From contig VZSR01000520.1 of assembly GCA_013398615.1 (NCBI GenBank), forward strand, positions 32,342,246 to 32,406,245: DNA of 64,000 nucleotides, in the 5' to 3' direction. How positions within the stretch are numbered: the first letter of the stretch is position 1; each line of letters opens with the position of its first letter. The notes beneath the pieces are model-generated. The model saw only the letters and a program-made list of their open reading frames with translations. It was not told where the DNA came from and did no database searches. This stretch comes from Brachypodius melanocephalos. Its lineage: Eukaryota > Chordata > Aves > Passeriformes > Pycnonotidae. Both the position numbers and the translations under genes were made by a program. Of this stretch, positions 51,326-63,060 are shown one piece after another.

Positions 51326-52381
51326 CTCAGGAGATGTGTAATAAGATTTGCATATTTGTAACTTTGGAGGGCTAGAAGATTTGCAATTCAGTTTTGAACT
51401 GTCAGCTGTTTCTTTTCACATTTATTTCAAAGGCTCTGGCAACCATTTTTACAATACATCACATGGATCAGTCTGTGTGATACTGCTTTTCCTAATAAGG
51501 AATTTGTTTGTTCAAGATTTAAGCAAAAGACATATGAGGCATAGTAATGCCCTGTGTTGCATCAGAAAAAGACCTGGATGTGCATTTAGGGTAACAAAGA
51601 CCTCTGTTTTATGGGCAGCTGTAACTTGGCCTGAGGGTCACAATGCCATGTCTGTATCCCTTTGAGGGCTTCTCCAGCATCCCTGGAGCTGGTTGCCACA
51701 TCTAGCCGATATCTCTGGAAAAGGACGGTCTGTGTAACCCTTGCCCATTCAATCCAAGAAAAGAGTGTCTTACCATTTCTTCCAAGTCCTTTACAACCAT
51801 TAAACACTTGGTAACGGCAATTAATATTAAGCAAACACTAATATCAGTTATATTTCCAAAACCGTTTACAGATCTACTAGTCTTGCTTCTATTAATCTTA
51901 CATTCAGTGACTGTAGCTGAACCATTAAGAAATAATCAATGTCACAGTGGTTTTTATCCTAGAAGTTGAATTAATTAATTTTGCTCTATTTGGTCTTCCC
52001 CATTTTCGTCCTTATTTTGACAGTAGAATCCCTTATTTTGTCCTTATTGAAAGAGATGTGAGCAAAGTGGATTAAAAAAAGCCAAAACTGTATACCTGAA
52101 CTACAAGATTTTCATCTTTTTCCTAACAAGTGAGAGACAGATGAATTATCTCAGAAGTACAGAAGCAGAACACAGGAAAAAATGAACATAATGAAATGAC
52201 CACCTCCTTCAGTAACACAAAATTAACTGCACCTATTTTAACTTAGTGACTGAAACTTGCCAAATGAGCCAGAGAAAAGTCAAAATTCCATCATGCTCTC
52301 TTTCCTTAGTTTCTGTATCCTGACTGCTAATTTTATAAGTGATGCTTGCCCCTTTAAAGAAGAAATCACTAAATATCCAAC

Positions 52382-53449
52382 TGTATTAGGTTTGCACAGC
52401 CTGGTTTTTGATAGCAGGAGTTCTACAGGGGCTGCTTCTGTGAGAAGTTCCTGAAAGCTTCCTCCACATCCAGCAGAGTCAATCCCTGGAAGCTCCAAAG
52501 ATGGCCAAGTCTGGGCCAATTAGAAATAGTAGTAAAGCCTCTGTGATAACAGATTTAGGAAGAAAGGAAAACAAAAAGGGCTTGTGCAGTTTTAATTGTA
52601 GCCAGAGAAGAGCCGGGTGAGAACATGTGGGAAGAATAACTCTACATACACCCAGGTCAGTGCAGAAGGAGGGGCAGGAGGGGCTCCAGGCACTGGAGCT
52701 GGGATTCCCCTGCAGCCTGTGGTGAAGACTATGGTGAGGCAGCTGTGCCCATGCAGCCATGGAGATCCACAGGGAATACAGAGATCCACCCCTAGCCCAT
52801 GGAGGACCCTGCACTGGAGCAGGTGGATGCCTGGAGGAGGCTGTGACCCATGGAGAATGGGGCCCTGCTCCCAGGCTGGAACAGCCTGTCCTTGAAGGAT
52901 TGCACCCTGTGGAAGAGTGACCCAGGCTGCAGCAGTTTAGGGAGGACTGTGGCCCATGGGAGGGGCTCATGTTTGGCAGGTTGTAGGGAGATGCTGCTTG
53001 TGAGATGGAGCCACATTGGGAAGTTAATGGAGAACCTCTCCTGTCTCCCATGGGAGAGACCCCATGATGCAGCAGAGGAAGGAATCCTCTCCCTCAGCAG
53101 CAGAAGAAACAACAGGAGATGGACCGATCATAACCCTCATTTCCTGTCTTGCTGTGCTGTTGGGAGAGGAGGTAGAGCTGGTAAGTAGGGAGGAGAGGAG
53201 GAAGGTGTTTTTAAGGGGTTATTTTATTTCTGATTATCCTGTTCTGATATTGTTAGTAATAAATTCCCTTCATATCTCGAAGTAGAGCCTGTTTTGCCCA
53301 CTATGGTATTTGATGTGAAATCTCTCCTGGTCCTTATGTTAACGCATGAACCCTCAGTTAAATTTTCTCTCTTTTGTCTGGTTTGTAGAGGGGAGTGAGG
53401 GAGCAGCTTTGGTGGGTGCCAGGAATTGAGCCAGCCTCAACCCACTACA
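52382..53449 (+). mobile_element. Solo LTR, ERVL-type endogenous retrovirus
   Basis: A 1068-bp long terminal repeat begins TGTATTAGGTTTGCACAG and ends AACCCACTACA, so it has the usual TG...CA ends. It is markedly GC-richer than its flanks. Its landmarks match an ERVL LTR type common in songbird genomes: GGGGCTGCTTCTGTGAGAAG near 52429, CCTCTGTGATAAC near 52539, a central run of TGGAGCAGG/CCCATGGGAG-like phrases (52780-53060), AATAAA at 53258-53263, and GGGAGTGAGGGAGCAGCTTTGGTGGGTGCC at the 3' end, quoted here in outline. The flanking five bases are CCAAC on the left and CCAGC on the right, a target duplication with one change. No gag, pol or env adjoins it, so the provirus has been lost by recombination between its LTRs. 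The 190-codon minus frame (52479-53051) is accidental. Confidence 0.88.
53258..53263 (+). terminator. LTR polyadenylation signal AATAAA
   Basis: AATAAA lies about 190 bases before the 3' end of the LTR, where the R region signal is expected. It follows a T-rich stretch. Confidence 0.55.
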
Positions 53450-55279
53450 CCAGCTCAGTAGGTGTTTCTGCTGCACGCTATTATTTGCCTGTAGGACTCA
53501 AAGCTATTGAATTCCAAGGTCCATGCCAATATTTCCACTGGTTCCAGAACAAGCTCTGCTCCTGCTCCCACTGATGTATGGGGCAGGGAATAGTACTCAT
53601 GCTGAGCGTAAATTCATTCTAGCCTGAGAGATACTGAAAAGATTTTGTTTGACAAAAAGGGGGGAAAGCATTAACTCTAGGAATTGTTTAACCCAGGGGC
53701 CCAAACATTCTGAAATTTTACCAGAAATAGATGAGAAACAACTGTTTTCATTCCCTATTGAGCTCCTCTGGATACTGGAAAAAGAAACAGCTTCCTTGGG
53801 CAGCCTCAGAGACTGATGGTGGGAACATCTCTACAAATTGATGCTATCAAGATGTGCTGTATCTTTTCTTGAGGTCCTCTTCCAGCCTTTCCTTTTTGTT
53901 TTGCTGGACATTTATTATTTGGCATAGACTTTTTAAATAAATACCAGCAGCACATGCTGTGGCTCAGAGTTTGTCTGTAAGGTGTGCTTTCCAAACTGCA
54001 TACCAGATTCAGGATGTGAATAACTTTTGGTGTGCCTCTGTGGCTGTTTTTTTTCAGCTTCTTCCAGCCAAATATTAAGAATCTCAATGGAAAAAAAAAT
54101 GTTTAACAGAACCTAGGACTGTCTGTTCAGTAAAAGACAGTGACAAATAGTTACAATCACTCAGACTTTCTCCAAATTTCTTTAAAAATAATACAGACCT
54201 AATGAAAAATTCCAACTACTTAGGCTGTTGGGGGAAATAAACTCTTTTTGTTCACTATTTCAGGTCTAGAAAGCCTCTTTCATTGAAACAAAACCCACAG
54301 CTGACTTCTGCCTCACATTTGCTCATCACTAGTGTCTCCCCCATATATCAGAGTACATCACACAACTTCTCCACTTCACGGCTATATTGAATTATGGAAG
54401 TGCAGAAAGGTCCCAGCACAGCAGTGAAGCTCCCCAACAAGGAACATACAAAGAAAAGATTCTCCCAAGTGGCTCTCCCTCCAAGAAGAGCTGTTGAAAG
54501 CAATCCTTTCCACCTGCAGCCTTGACATGTGGCCATTTTTCCATCAAGTGGTGCCAGAGCCCCAACACACAAGTGAAACATATTCCATTCCATGGAACAG
54601 AAGAGCACAGTGTGCCTAGTATAAATGCAGCATTGGCATAAAGGAATTCCTTCATGTCTGAAGATACGTTACCCATGGCTGAAGATATGTTACATCTAAT
54701 TTCTCTCTCCCGTAACATAACAGACAAAAGTGCAGTTGAATAAGACAAAAATACTGGCAAAATACTTTCCACTCCCTCCCAGACGTTCCTACATGCAAAA
54801 CACGTGGCAGGAACACATGCAGTTCACCACTGAATATTTGTGCTGTGCATTCAAGTCTATCTGAGTCGAAAATTCAGCTCCTTCTTGATATCAGCCCAGG
54901 AGAAGCTGAGCTCCCAATACTCCCGGTGACTTCAGTTATGTGGGAGGTGATCAAAATTTCAATGCATGGCACTAAATCCATTTCCAAGCTTCTTGTAGAT
55001 TGGTACCACAGGAAAGCAGTTCAATCGAATTCATGGAAGATTTATATTACTCTCCCCCAGGCTGTGATGGTATGGAACAGACAGAGCAACAATAACACCG
55101 TGTGACAGCAAATCAGCCAGAATATCCCTAGATTCTATCCAATTTGGGTAAGATTAATTTTTCACTTTTCTTAGCCTTCCCAGTTCATCGTCTTTGGGAA
55201 TCTTACATGAAATTCTGTATTTCAATGGCTAAATTCCTTTTATTATCTTAGCACATTAATTTAAAGCTGAGCTTTTATG
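53450..55279. other. AT-rich non-coding DNA
   Basis: No gene is recognised. The frames at 54348-54608 and 54392-54772 (minus) overlap each other in different frames and show no domain. A 21-base-period duplication lies at 54658-54693. Confidence 0.6.
54658..54693. repeat. Two-copy repeat CTGAAGATAYGTTAC
   Basis: CTGAAGATACGTTAC (54658-54672) and CTGAAGATATGTTAC (54679-54693) differ at one base, a C to T change within a CpG in the first copy. The period is 21 bases. Confidence 0.7.
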
Positions 55280-55410
55280 CATCGCTTCTGTGCTGCAATG
55301 TCCACTATAGACGCATTACAAGAGCTGACTGTAATTAACCGTTGAAACAAAAACGTCCTCCCTCCTTTTCACTCCACGTCTTTGCCAGCTAAATTCTAAT
55401 TAGCAGAGGA
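55280..55410. promoter_or_regulatory. Candidate conserved regulatory element
   Basis: About 130 bases keep five CpG in a CpG-poor setting. They contain TTATGCAT near 55275-55282, TGTAATTAACCG near 55330, and CTAATTAGC near 55397, cores used by POU and homeodomain proteins. No repeat or open frame explains the stretch. The regulatory call is an inference from motif content only. Confidence 0.2.
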
Positions 55411-58400
55411 CAGGTAACACTAGAAAAACTCCACAAATATATAGACACAACTTCCATAAGTCATATTCTGTACTCATAATATTATTAATAATGAAGATAT
55501 TTCCCACTGTTACCATGGGATCTCATGTCTGATAAGGTTAAACTGAATTACTGCATGAACCATATCTTCATGCTGAGTAAACAGAAGAGATGGTAAAGAT
55601 TTCAGTCCAAAAAATGACATGAACTCAAATGTGTAAAAACTGGAATAATAAACTCATACTTGGGGAGAAAGCAATCCAGCAAAAATAAAGACAGTGAAGT
55701 CCTGCAGCATGGATGGGAGCTGAGGATAAAAGAATTTAAAAGTACAGCATGTTTTCCTCCAGACACTTGCAGTCACTATAAGTAACATCTTTTTTGCTTT
55801 TTGCCATACAGAGTTTTTTTTTCTTGAAAAAACATTCTAGTTTGGGGTTAGAAAAATACATAATGTAGTATGTGGGGACAGTCCGATATTTGGATGCCTT
55901 TTTAATGTATGGAAATGTCTAATATGACTGAAAGCTAAGACAATCCTTATAGTACTTTAGGAATTTACACTTGTAGACTTTAAAATGAACATATTGTATC
56001 CAATAATGTGTGGAGAACAGAACCTTTTGCAACCCATTGCATCTCACTGACTGAACTAGCTGAAACCTCTTAATTCAATCAAAACATCCCAAGAGAACAC
56101 AACACTTGAAATTTTGTTTGGCAGTAGGTAGCAACCTTTCATTTAAATCCCATCTATTCACAACAGCAGAGGAAAGTCCAGCTGCTCTCTGAATTAGTAT
56201 GCATCTTGTATCCAGCTGCTCTGGAAAATCCATAGCTAGCACTTGAGGACATTAGATTTTAAGTTATTATATACACACATCATTAACTTTAAAAAGTAGA
56301 GTAAATGGAGTATTTTTCTTATATATGCCAGTCTATGAGATACATTTAAACTAGGCATGAATTTTGCCCTTGTTTTAAAGTATCTATATCTCCATAAACA
56401 CGGATACAATTTTCTGATCATTAAAATGGATTCTTAAACTTCTGAAAGGCTGAAAATAAAAAATAGAAGTAGCTGTCTCAATTAAAAGCCCCTGGATAAT
56501 TGATTATTTGATTATACCCCTTTGTTTAGGCATTTTTGGAACAATTAATTATAATGTCTAACTAAATCAGGCTCATCAACTCACTAATATTCAATGGAAA
56601 TCTGTGGTATTTACTAGATGAATGGTTTGAATTACATTCTTTTAAGTAAATTGCCAAGTTTATACAGAGTGACAGTAAGTTATCTTGTGCATGCTGCTGC
56701 ACAGATTGGCTTTTCTACTAGCACTGAAAGTGCCACTGATTTGGTTTTGGAATGGTTTTTGCACCCTGTAAATAGCAGGAGAACGTTTTTGCTTTTAACT
56801 CTACCTCTTGTATAATCCCTTAATCAGTGGGGCACATGCAAAATGCAGCACAAAAAAAGAAGCTTATACTAAAGATAACATCTCTTTAAGATAAGCCAAG
56901 ATTTGAACCTCAGTCTGATTCCTTTCCAAGTACTTGATTCTATGAAAGAGCTCCTGTGGTTTTAGTTACGGCCAAGTCAAACCCACCCCAGACAGGAACA
57001 GTTTCCAGGCTCTGACCCAGATGTATCTGATTGTGTCTTGACAGAAAACCTGAAATCTGATCTGCCAGAAAACCTGAACACTGAACTCTAGGGCTGGGGC
57101 TAAAACTTCAGCAGTGAAACTGCTCGAACTGCCCTGGGTAACTGACACCACCAGCTTCCCAGACATTTTTCTCTTTTGGCCTTCTTCCACCTTCTTCCTT
57201 CCCCAGCTCAGCCCACCACACAGCAGCTAGCACAACCATTTCTGCCAAGCCAGCCCAGGGGGCCATTCCAAGGGCAAGAGTGAACAGCAGCAAGGAGACA
57301 CCAACTCCTTCCACTGGCACTAAAAATTTTATTGTGAAGTTTCCCATTTAGCTTAGTTTTAGTTTCTATCCAGATCCTCATGCAGACTTTAATACCTACA
57401 AGGCATGGCTACAAACAGTATTTTGCCATCACTGGAGGCTCACTGATTCTGACAATATCACAACAGCAACTTGCAACTGGAAGATTGTCACCAGCAAAGG
57501 AACACAAGACATGTTGAGAGACTTATTGCAACATTTATTTTCCATTCCTTTCCAGAGGAATTGAATGAAGATAGCAATATTGGTTTGTGTTTGCAGCGTG
57601 TAAAAGTATATCATATTAGTGTTCACTCCGGTTTGTATCCTCAAACACTGGTAAAACTGAAATGAACTGCAAAGGGAATTGCTGGTAATCCATCTTAATG
57701 GATTGACCAATGCATCAACCCTTGAAATCTAACAACAAACCAAAAGTTTGGTGTAGCTTAGGGCAAATAATTGAAATAATGTTTTCTGCTATATTTCCGT
57801 GATGGAAACTTCCCTGCAATGCACAAAGATCAATACCCAGAATGATAGATGAATGGTTTTGAAAGCTACAAAAGTCAGCTGGCTGACTTCTAGTTCATGA
57901 GATATGAGAAATATGTCAACTATTGCACAACTGCACCATTAGTTTTGGAAACTCGTTTAATATGTGTTCATGAAAAAGAACAAAAGGATTTGTGACCTGC
58001 CTGTTTAATACCTTTCTACACCTGGGAAGGCTGTTCAGCTGTTTTCTAACTCATCAAACTTTCTTCACACTTGGGAATGCAAAAATGAAGTCTAAATTTT
58101 TAAACCTTTATATTCTACACACTGGGTTCACTTTATGAAACACAAGTTTTATTGAAACAAATAGCAGAGTAAAGCCAAGGACCATCTTTGGCAGAGAGCC
58201 TAGATCTGACTGCCAGGTTACTTGCAAAATGGCAAGTTGAGGAGAGGGTTTTCCAATGCTCTCAGGTTGACAGAGGAAACACACAAAAGTGGAAAAGAAG
58301 TTACCATCTAATGTGGCTTTACCATTGATCATCTTGGAGGAAAACATTGTCAAAACAAAGAAGCTGGCTCTGCTCAACTTCTTCTAAGGTTGTCAGGCTT

Positions 58401-58939
58401 TAAGTACCTTAACAATGAAGACTTCTACTCTTGTTCTTTTATTTATTGTGGTAGAACTTAGAGATGTCAAGATACATAGTGATGGCCTTAAAGAGTTTTA
58501 TTGTCGCTCTGATACAGAAGGTGCAAGCAGCTTGATAAATGCCCTTTTTTCTGACTAGACAGAATTTTGAAGATGCTCAGAGGTTTGGTTTAGTCTAAAT
58601 ACTTCAGGTAGAATAGAATAGGATACCTTCACTCCACAGTGAGCAAACACATAAGAGGCTGACAGGGCAGCCTCTCAAATTAGATATATATCCTATATCC
58701 TGTGCTTCGGTTGCAATGCAATAGCGCATGGAGATTCTATAGCTCATAGTATGAAATCCTCCTTTGTCCTTCTATACCCCATTTAACTCTTCAGTGAAGC
58801 ATATGCCAGAATCTCATCTTTCAAAGACTTAGCAGAAAGCATTACACAAGCAATAAACTAAGAGTGAACAAGGAAGTCTTGGTAAGTGGATGTTAATAGT
58901 CCTTGGTCGTCTTTCCAAATGAAGACCATTTACCTTCTT
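55411..58939. other. Non-coding DNA, with one GC-richer patch
   Basis: No gene is recognised. A GC-richer patch at about 57110-57310 gives a 79-codon minus frame (57108-57347) with a hydrophobic start but no recognisable family. Confidence 0.55.
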
Positions 58940-59030
58940 GGGACACAAGGAGGTGAACCAACTCAGCAGCTGCTGCTCAAGGTTACACAGATGTCAGAAT
59001 CAAGATGCCCTAGCTTCTTGTACTGCACAC
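58940..59030 (+). mobile_element. Possible MIR-like SINE remnant
   Basis: GACACAAGGAGGTGAACCAAC followed by TGCTCAAGGTTACACAGATG, then TCAGAATCAAGATGCCC, follows the order of the 3' half of MIR (TTGCTCAAGGTCACACAG-type segment, then a GCAGAATCAGGATTCGAACC-type segment). The match is closer than that at 47751, but many positions differ. No target duplication is expected to survive at such an age. Judged by eye only. Confidence 0.4.
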
Positions 59031-62000
59031 CTCATCTACTCTCACTCTGCAGATTACCATTTCCATTTCTCCTCTCCTACGGTCTGCCTTTGTAGCTGTG
59101 TGTCTCTTTGGGCTCTTACATGGTCCCACAATGAAAGGGAAAGGGAGATCAAAGTACATCACCCAGAGGCAAAGATTGAAAAGTGAAGACTTAAACTATC
59201 AGAAAAGAGTAATTAGTAATCTACTTACTACTGAGGACAAGGGGATGGGAGCAGGGAAATGGGCAACCCAGGAACAAGAAGTAAGTAACCCAGAGATCTG
59301 AAGTTACATTAGGCTTTTTGTTTGTTTCTTTTTCCCAATCCACTGATCTTGGTGCAGCAAATACTTAATCTAGAGAGAAAACACAATAAACAAGATCAGA
59401 TTGAGTGACCAGATATTCTGCACTTTTTCCTGCATCTGGTGGTCCAGATTGAACAGAAATATGAAAGAGGCAGCAGATTAATGATAAAGGCATCCTATGG
59501 TAAATCAGAAGAGCAGATTCAAATTGCCTGCAGCTGAGGCAAATTTGAACTTCCTGCACGTTTTCTAATCAAAAGGCATTTCTACCATAAGTATTTCCTC
59601 TCACAGACATATTTTAAGTTTACTTGACTGGGTTTTTTATGATAAGCACCGTACTTTTTCCGTGGTGCATTGTCATCAAGAAAGGCCTAACTGACTGGGA
59701 TCTCCAGGGACCTGTGAAAAAAGCAGTTTTAAATGGAAGATACAGTGCCTAAATATCCACTCAGTCACAATGGAGTCACCTCTGATTCTGCACAGCAGGA
59801 CTTTGGATGCCATATAAATTCTTCCAGGGGAAATATCAAAAATTTCTCTTAAAATAGGAGTATGCTTCATTTTGCTTTTACCAGATGCATCATTCAGAGC
59901 CTAAATTCTGTGTAATATAAAATCTTCTACAGTTAGTAATAGCAGCATTGTTGGTGGTTTCTTCAGGTTGAGAAAATACTTTTCAGTGTACCAAACATTG
60001 TCTGAGTAAAGACTTGCAAAGTAGGTAAGGTTAGAACTGCACTCACCAATCTAAGTCTGCAGGACTGTCTCTAACTCAAACCTTTGTGAATTTCTGTACT
60101 TGCCTCCTTTCTCTGATTGCTTCAGCCCTCAGACAAGTTGGATGTAACTTATCAAACACTATTCACAACAAAATCTTCCCACACAAATAGTACATACAGA
60201 TACTGCATCATACTTTTGCATGTCAGTGAACTCATATTCCTATAAAATGCCAAATTTCTTCTTCAAAACTTCTCAGGTATTGAAAAGGTAAAACACAGAA
60301 CCAGTGGATTATAATGCATTCAAACTGATTTGTTACCAAATTCCATCACATTTTTCTAATAATTTTAAATGAAATTGGGTTTTCTATTTTTAAGATAGAT
60401 ATATTTGAATCATGAAGTTATCTAAGGTTAAATCTTAATAAAGTATGAGCAATGAGTTAGCCATGACACCTTGATACTTCTTCCTTCACTTCGTTGTCCA
60501 GGACTTTTTTTTTTTTTTTAATTGTAATGTTTCTGTGTGGATAGATTTTCATGTCCTTGCATTCAGATACAAAGAATGGGGTCTTTGGTTTGTGGAGGAA
60601 ACCTACATGTCATGCAGAACCAAAATCCTTTTCTATCGCTTAAAGTATGTAGCAAATCTTGTGGCTTATCTTCAATATGGTACTTCTGTTGAATCTATGA
60701 TTTTTTTTTTAGGACTGAGTGGTGCATCCACAGTCTTATTCTACACAACAAGGATGCACAGTCTACACTGTCCTTGCAATATGGAGCATCTACACATTTA
60801 AATATTTTGCTGTAAAACCAATCAAATAATTTCTCAGTGTTCAGTACAAGAGCAGTACAGCAACAACACACAACAACATGAAAGAGGTGAACTAGCATTT
60901 TGCAGAGTCAAAGTACTCCCTTGAAAGCCCTCCTCTGAAGGATTTCTGAAAAGGATGATTCCTTTTCAGGAATCCTACAGAACAAGAGCAGACTGTAAGC
61001 TTAGGAAAACATGAAGGAAGATATGGGTGAGTGCACATAGCATCAGAGTAGAGGCTACTGTGCAATACACTGCACTCCCATGGAAACAGCCTGTCCACCC
61101 AGAACCTGCAGTGCCTCTGAAACAGGAACAATACATGAACCACTCTCTTGCCAGAAAAAGTGGAAAATGTTGACAGACAACATTCTCAGAATCAATATTT
61201 TATATTTTTGTCACAGCCGTCATCAACAAACAGATGTGAAATGCTGTTAAGACCTCTTTTCTGAGGTTTGTGTACATCTGGAGAATAACATCTCAGCTGT
61301 AAGATGTAAAAGTACATTGTGGTCTACTAATACTATCACTAGCTATTATCCAGATGTTATTATATTTATTTACAAGATACAAATATGTATTTTCCTACCC
61401 ACCTCTCAATCCATGACTGTGAGAGAAAAGAGGTAAATACTAAGTATCAGTTCTTTTTAATTACAGTCCTGATTATTTCTAAATGAAAGTTTGTCTAGAA
61501 TTTATGGGTTTGTCAAGACAAACAGGCAAACACAATTTTAGTAAGAGTAGGCCTCTGGAAAATAAAAAATATTAAATTATGTGCATTTTAATCTTTATGA
61601 CTGGAAAAAAGATAATTGCTCTGCTGTTTAATTTTTGTAAATTCAAAGAAAAGGTTATCTACTTTAGAAATTTATTGCATTTAACACCTCTGTGTTGTAT
61701 TACACCAGACCTCAGCTCAGAGGATTCCAAAGGAATTTTCTGCTTTTCTCCTACCTTATGCATTTGCAATTAAACAGAATGGTGGAGCAGGGAAATGGAC
61801 AAAATCTCCTTTCAAGACTTTTAAACTTAACAGCAGTGAATTTTGAACAGTATACATACAGAAACACACATAATTTTTCTGTAGGGATATGTGCAAAATA
61901 GATACTGGCTCTTCCTGTGAAATTCTGACATTTGGCTGTCTAACTATGGAAAAACATTAGAATGGAACCTCAGTTTCTTTGCAGATGCAAAATGGATACT

Positions 62001-62700
62001 CTGTACCTGCCACCTATTAACCCCTCCTCAGTCTTTCCTATCTGGTTAATAGGATTATTTCCTTTTCTGATTTTGCTTTTCTAACCTCCCATGAAAATGC
62101 CTCTGTTGTCCTTCTAAAAGCAGCACATATAGAGATATTTTTAATCATACTGGCTTTTGAGATCTGGCTCAAGACACTCCATTCCAGCTATTAGCTGGAG
62201 CGAGAATTGGATCCAGCTGGTACCTCCACCCCTAGAAACTAAAAGTAGTCTAGCTTGAATGTCTGGTGTGCACCTTTTTACTGATTTAACACTAGTGAAA
62301 AACTTACTTAAGCATGTTCTCTGTGCAGGAACTGATCTGTTGCATCACTTCAGTTTGTTGAGATATCCTGAGATCTTCCCTTGTTCTGACAGCCCCATTG
62401 TTTCTTTCACTGTAAATCTGACTTATTTTCTCTTTGCATGCATCACAATCTTTCTGACCTTTTTCTTCCTTAAGGCATTTTTCCCCCTGGACGAGCTCTT
62501 CTTCAGGCTTGCCTTGTGTCACAACGAAGGTCCCAGATGCTTCTCCCAGTTTTTAACTGAGAAGCTGTAACTTTCATTTAACTGCTTTGATGGTTTTTAT
62601 GAGGAAACATAGTAGATTGGACCACTGCTGCAGACTGAGACAAATGTCATAAACCAGATTACAAAAGACAAGCATGCTCTCAGCTTTCCTAGCTGCAACA
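59031..62700. other. AT-rich non-coding DNA
   Basis: No gene is recognised. A T run lies near 60507-60519 and a hairpin at 60940-60975. Frames are all about 100 codons or fewer. Confidence 0.6.
60940..60975. repeat. Imperfect inverted repeat, about 16-bp arms
   Basis: GGATTTCTGAAAAGGA (60940-60955) and TTCCTTTTCAGGAATCC (60959-60975) pair with one mismatch around a loop of about three bases. The hairpin is compact but shorter than a usual microRNA precursor. Function is unknown. Confidence 0.6.
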
Positions 62701-63060
62701 TAGTCTCCAGAAATGGTAAGTAAAGCAAGGGGAGCTTAATAACTCTAATTAGTTTATCTGCTTCCAAATGAAAGCATGCTCTGCCTTCAAGATAATGTTA
62801 GATCTTAATTAGACCATCAGTACTGATACATAAGTAGCCTCTATAGAGTAAATTTAAGTAGAGTTACTTGGACTCATAGCTACCTTTCCAATATAATGTC
62901 TCTTGTGTGAATGACAAAAGACCCAACAGAGGCATTGATGAATAATGTGCTCAAATGAAATCTCAATTTCCCAGCTGTCAAAAGATAATGATAATATTGC
63001 TCCTTATTATCCTTTGATGATCTTGTCTAGTGAGAAAGCTTGAGCTGTGTGAAAGAGCTT
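62701..63060. promoter_or_regulatory. Candidate homeodomain/TCF motif cluster
   Basis: CTAATTAG (62745-62752) and TTAATTAG (62805-62812) are homeodomain-type sites, CAGCTGTCA near 62974 pairs an E-box with a TGTCA half-site, AGATAATGATAAT carries GATAA-like words, and CCTTTGATGATC near 63011 fits a TCF/LEF site. AT-rich DNA produces such words readily. This is inference only. Confidence 0.15.

Noticed and set aside
52479..53051. 190-codon frame on the minus strand
   Set aside because: It lies wholly inside the solo LTR, antisense to it, and is explained by the LTR's GC-rich composition.
56940..56965. TTGATTCTATGAAAG resembling a CR1 tail
   Set aside because: No CR1 body lies on either side; a single short word is not enough.
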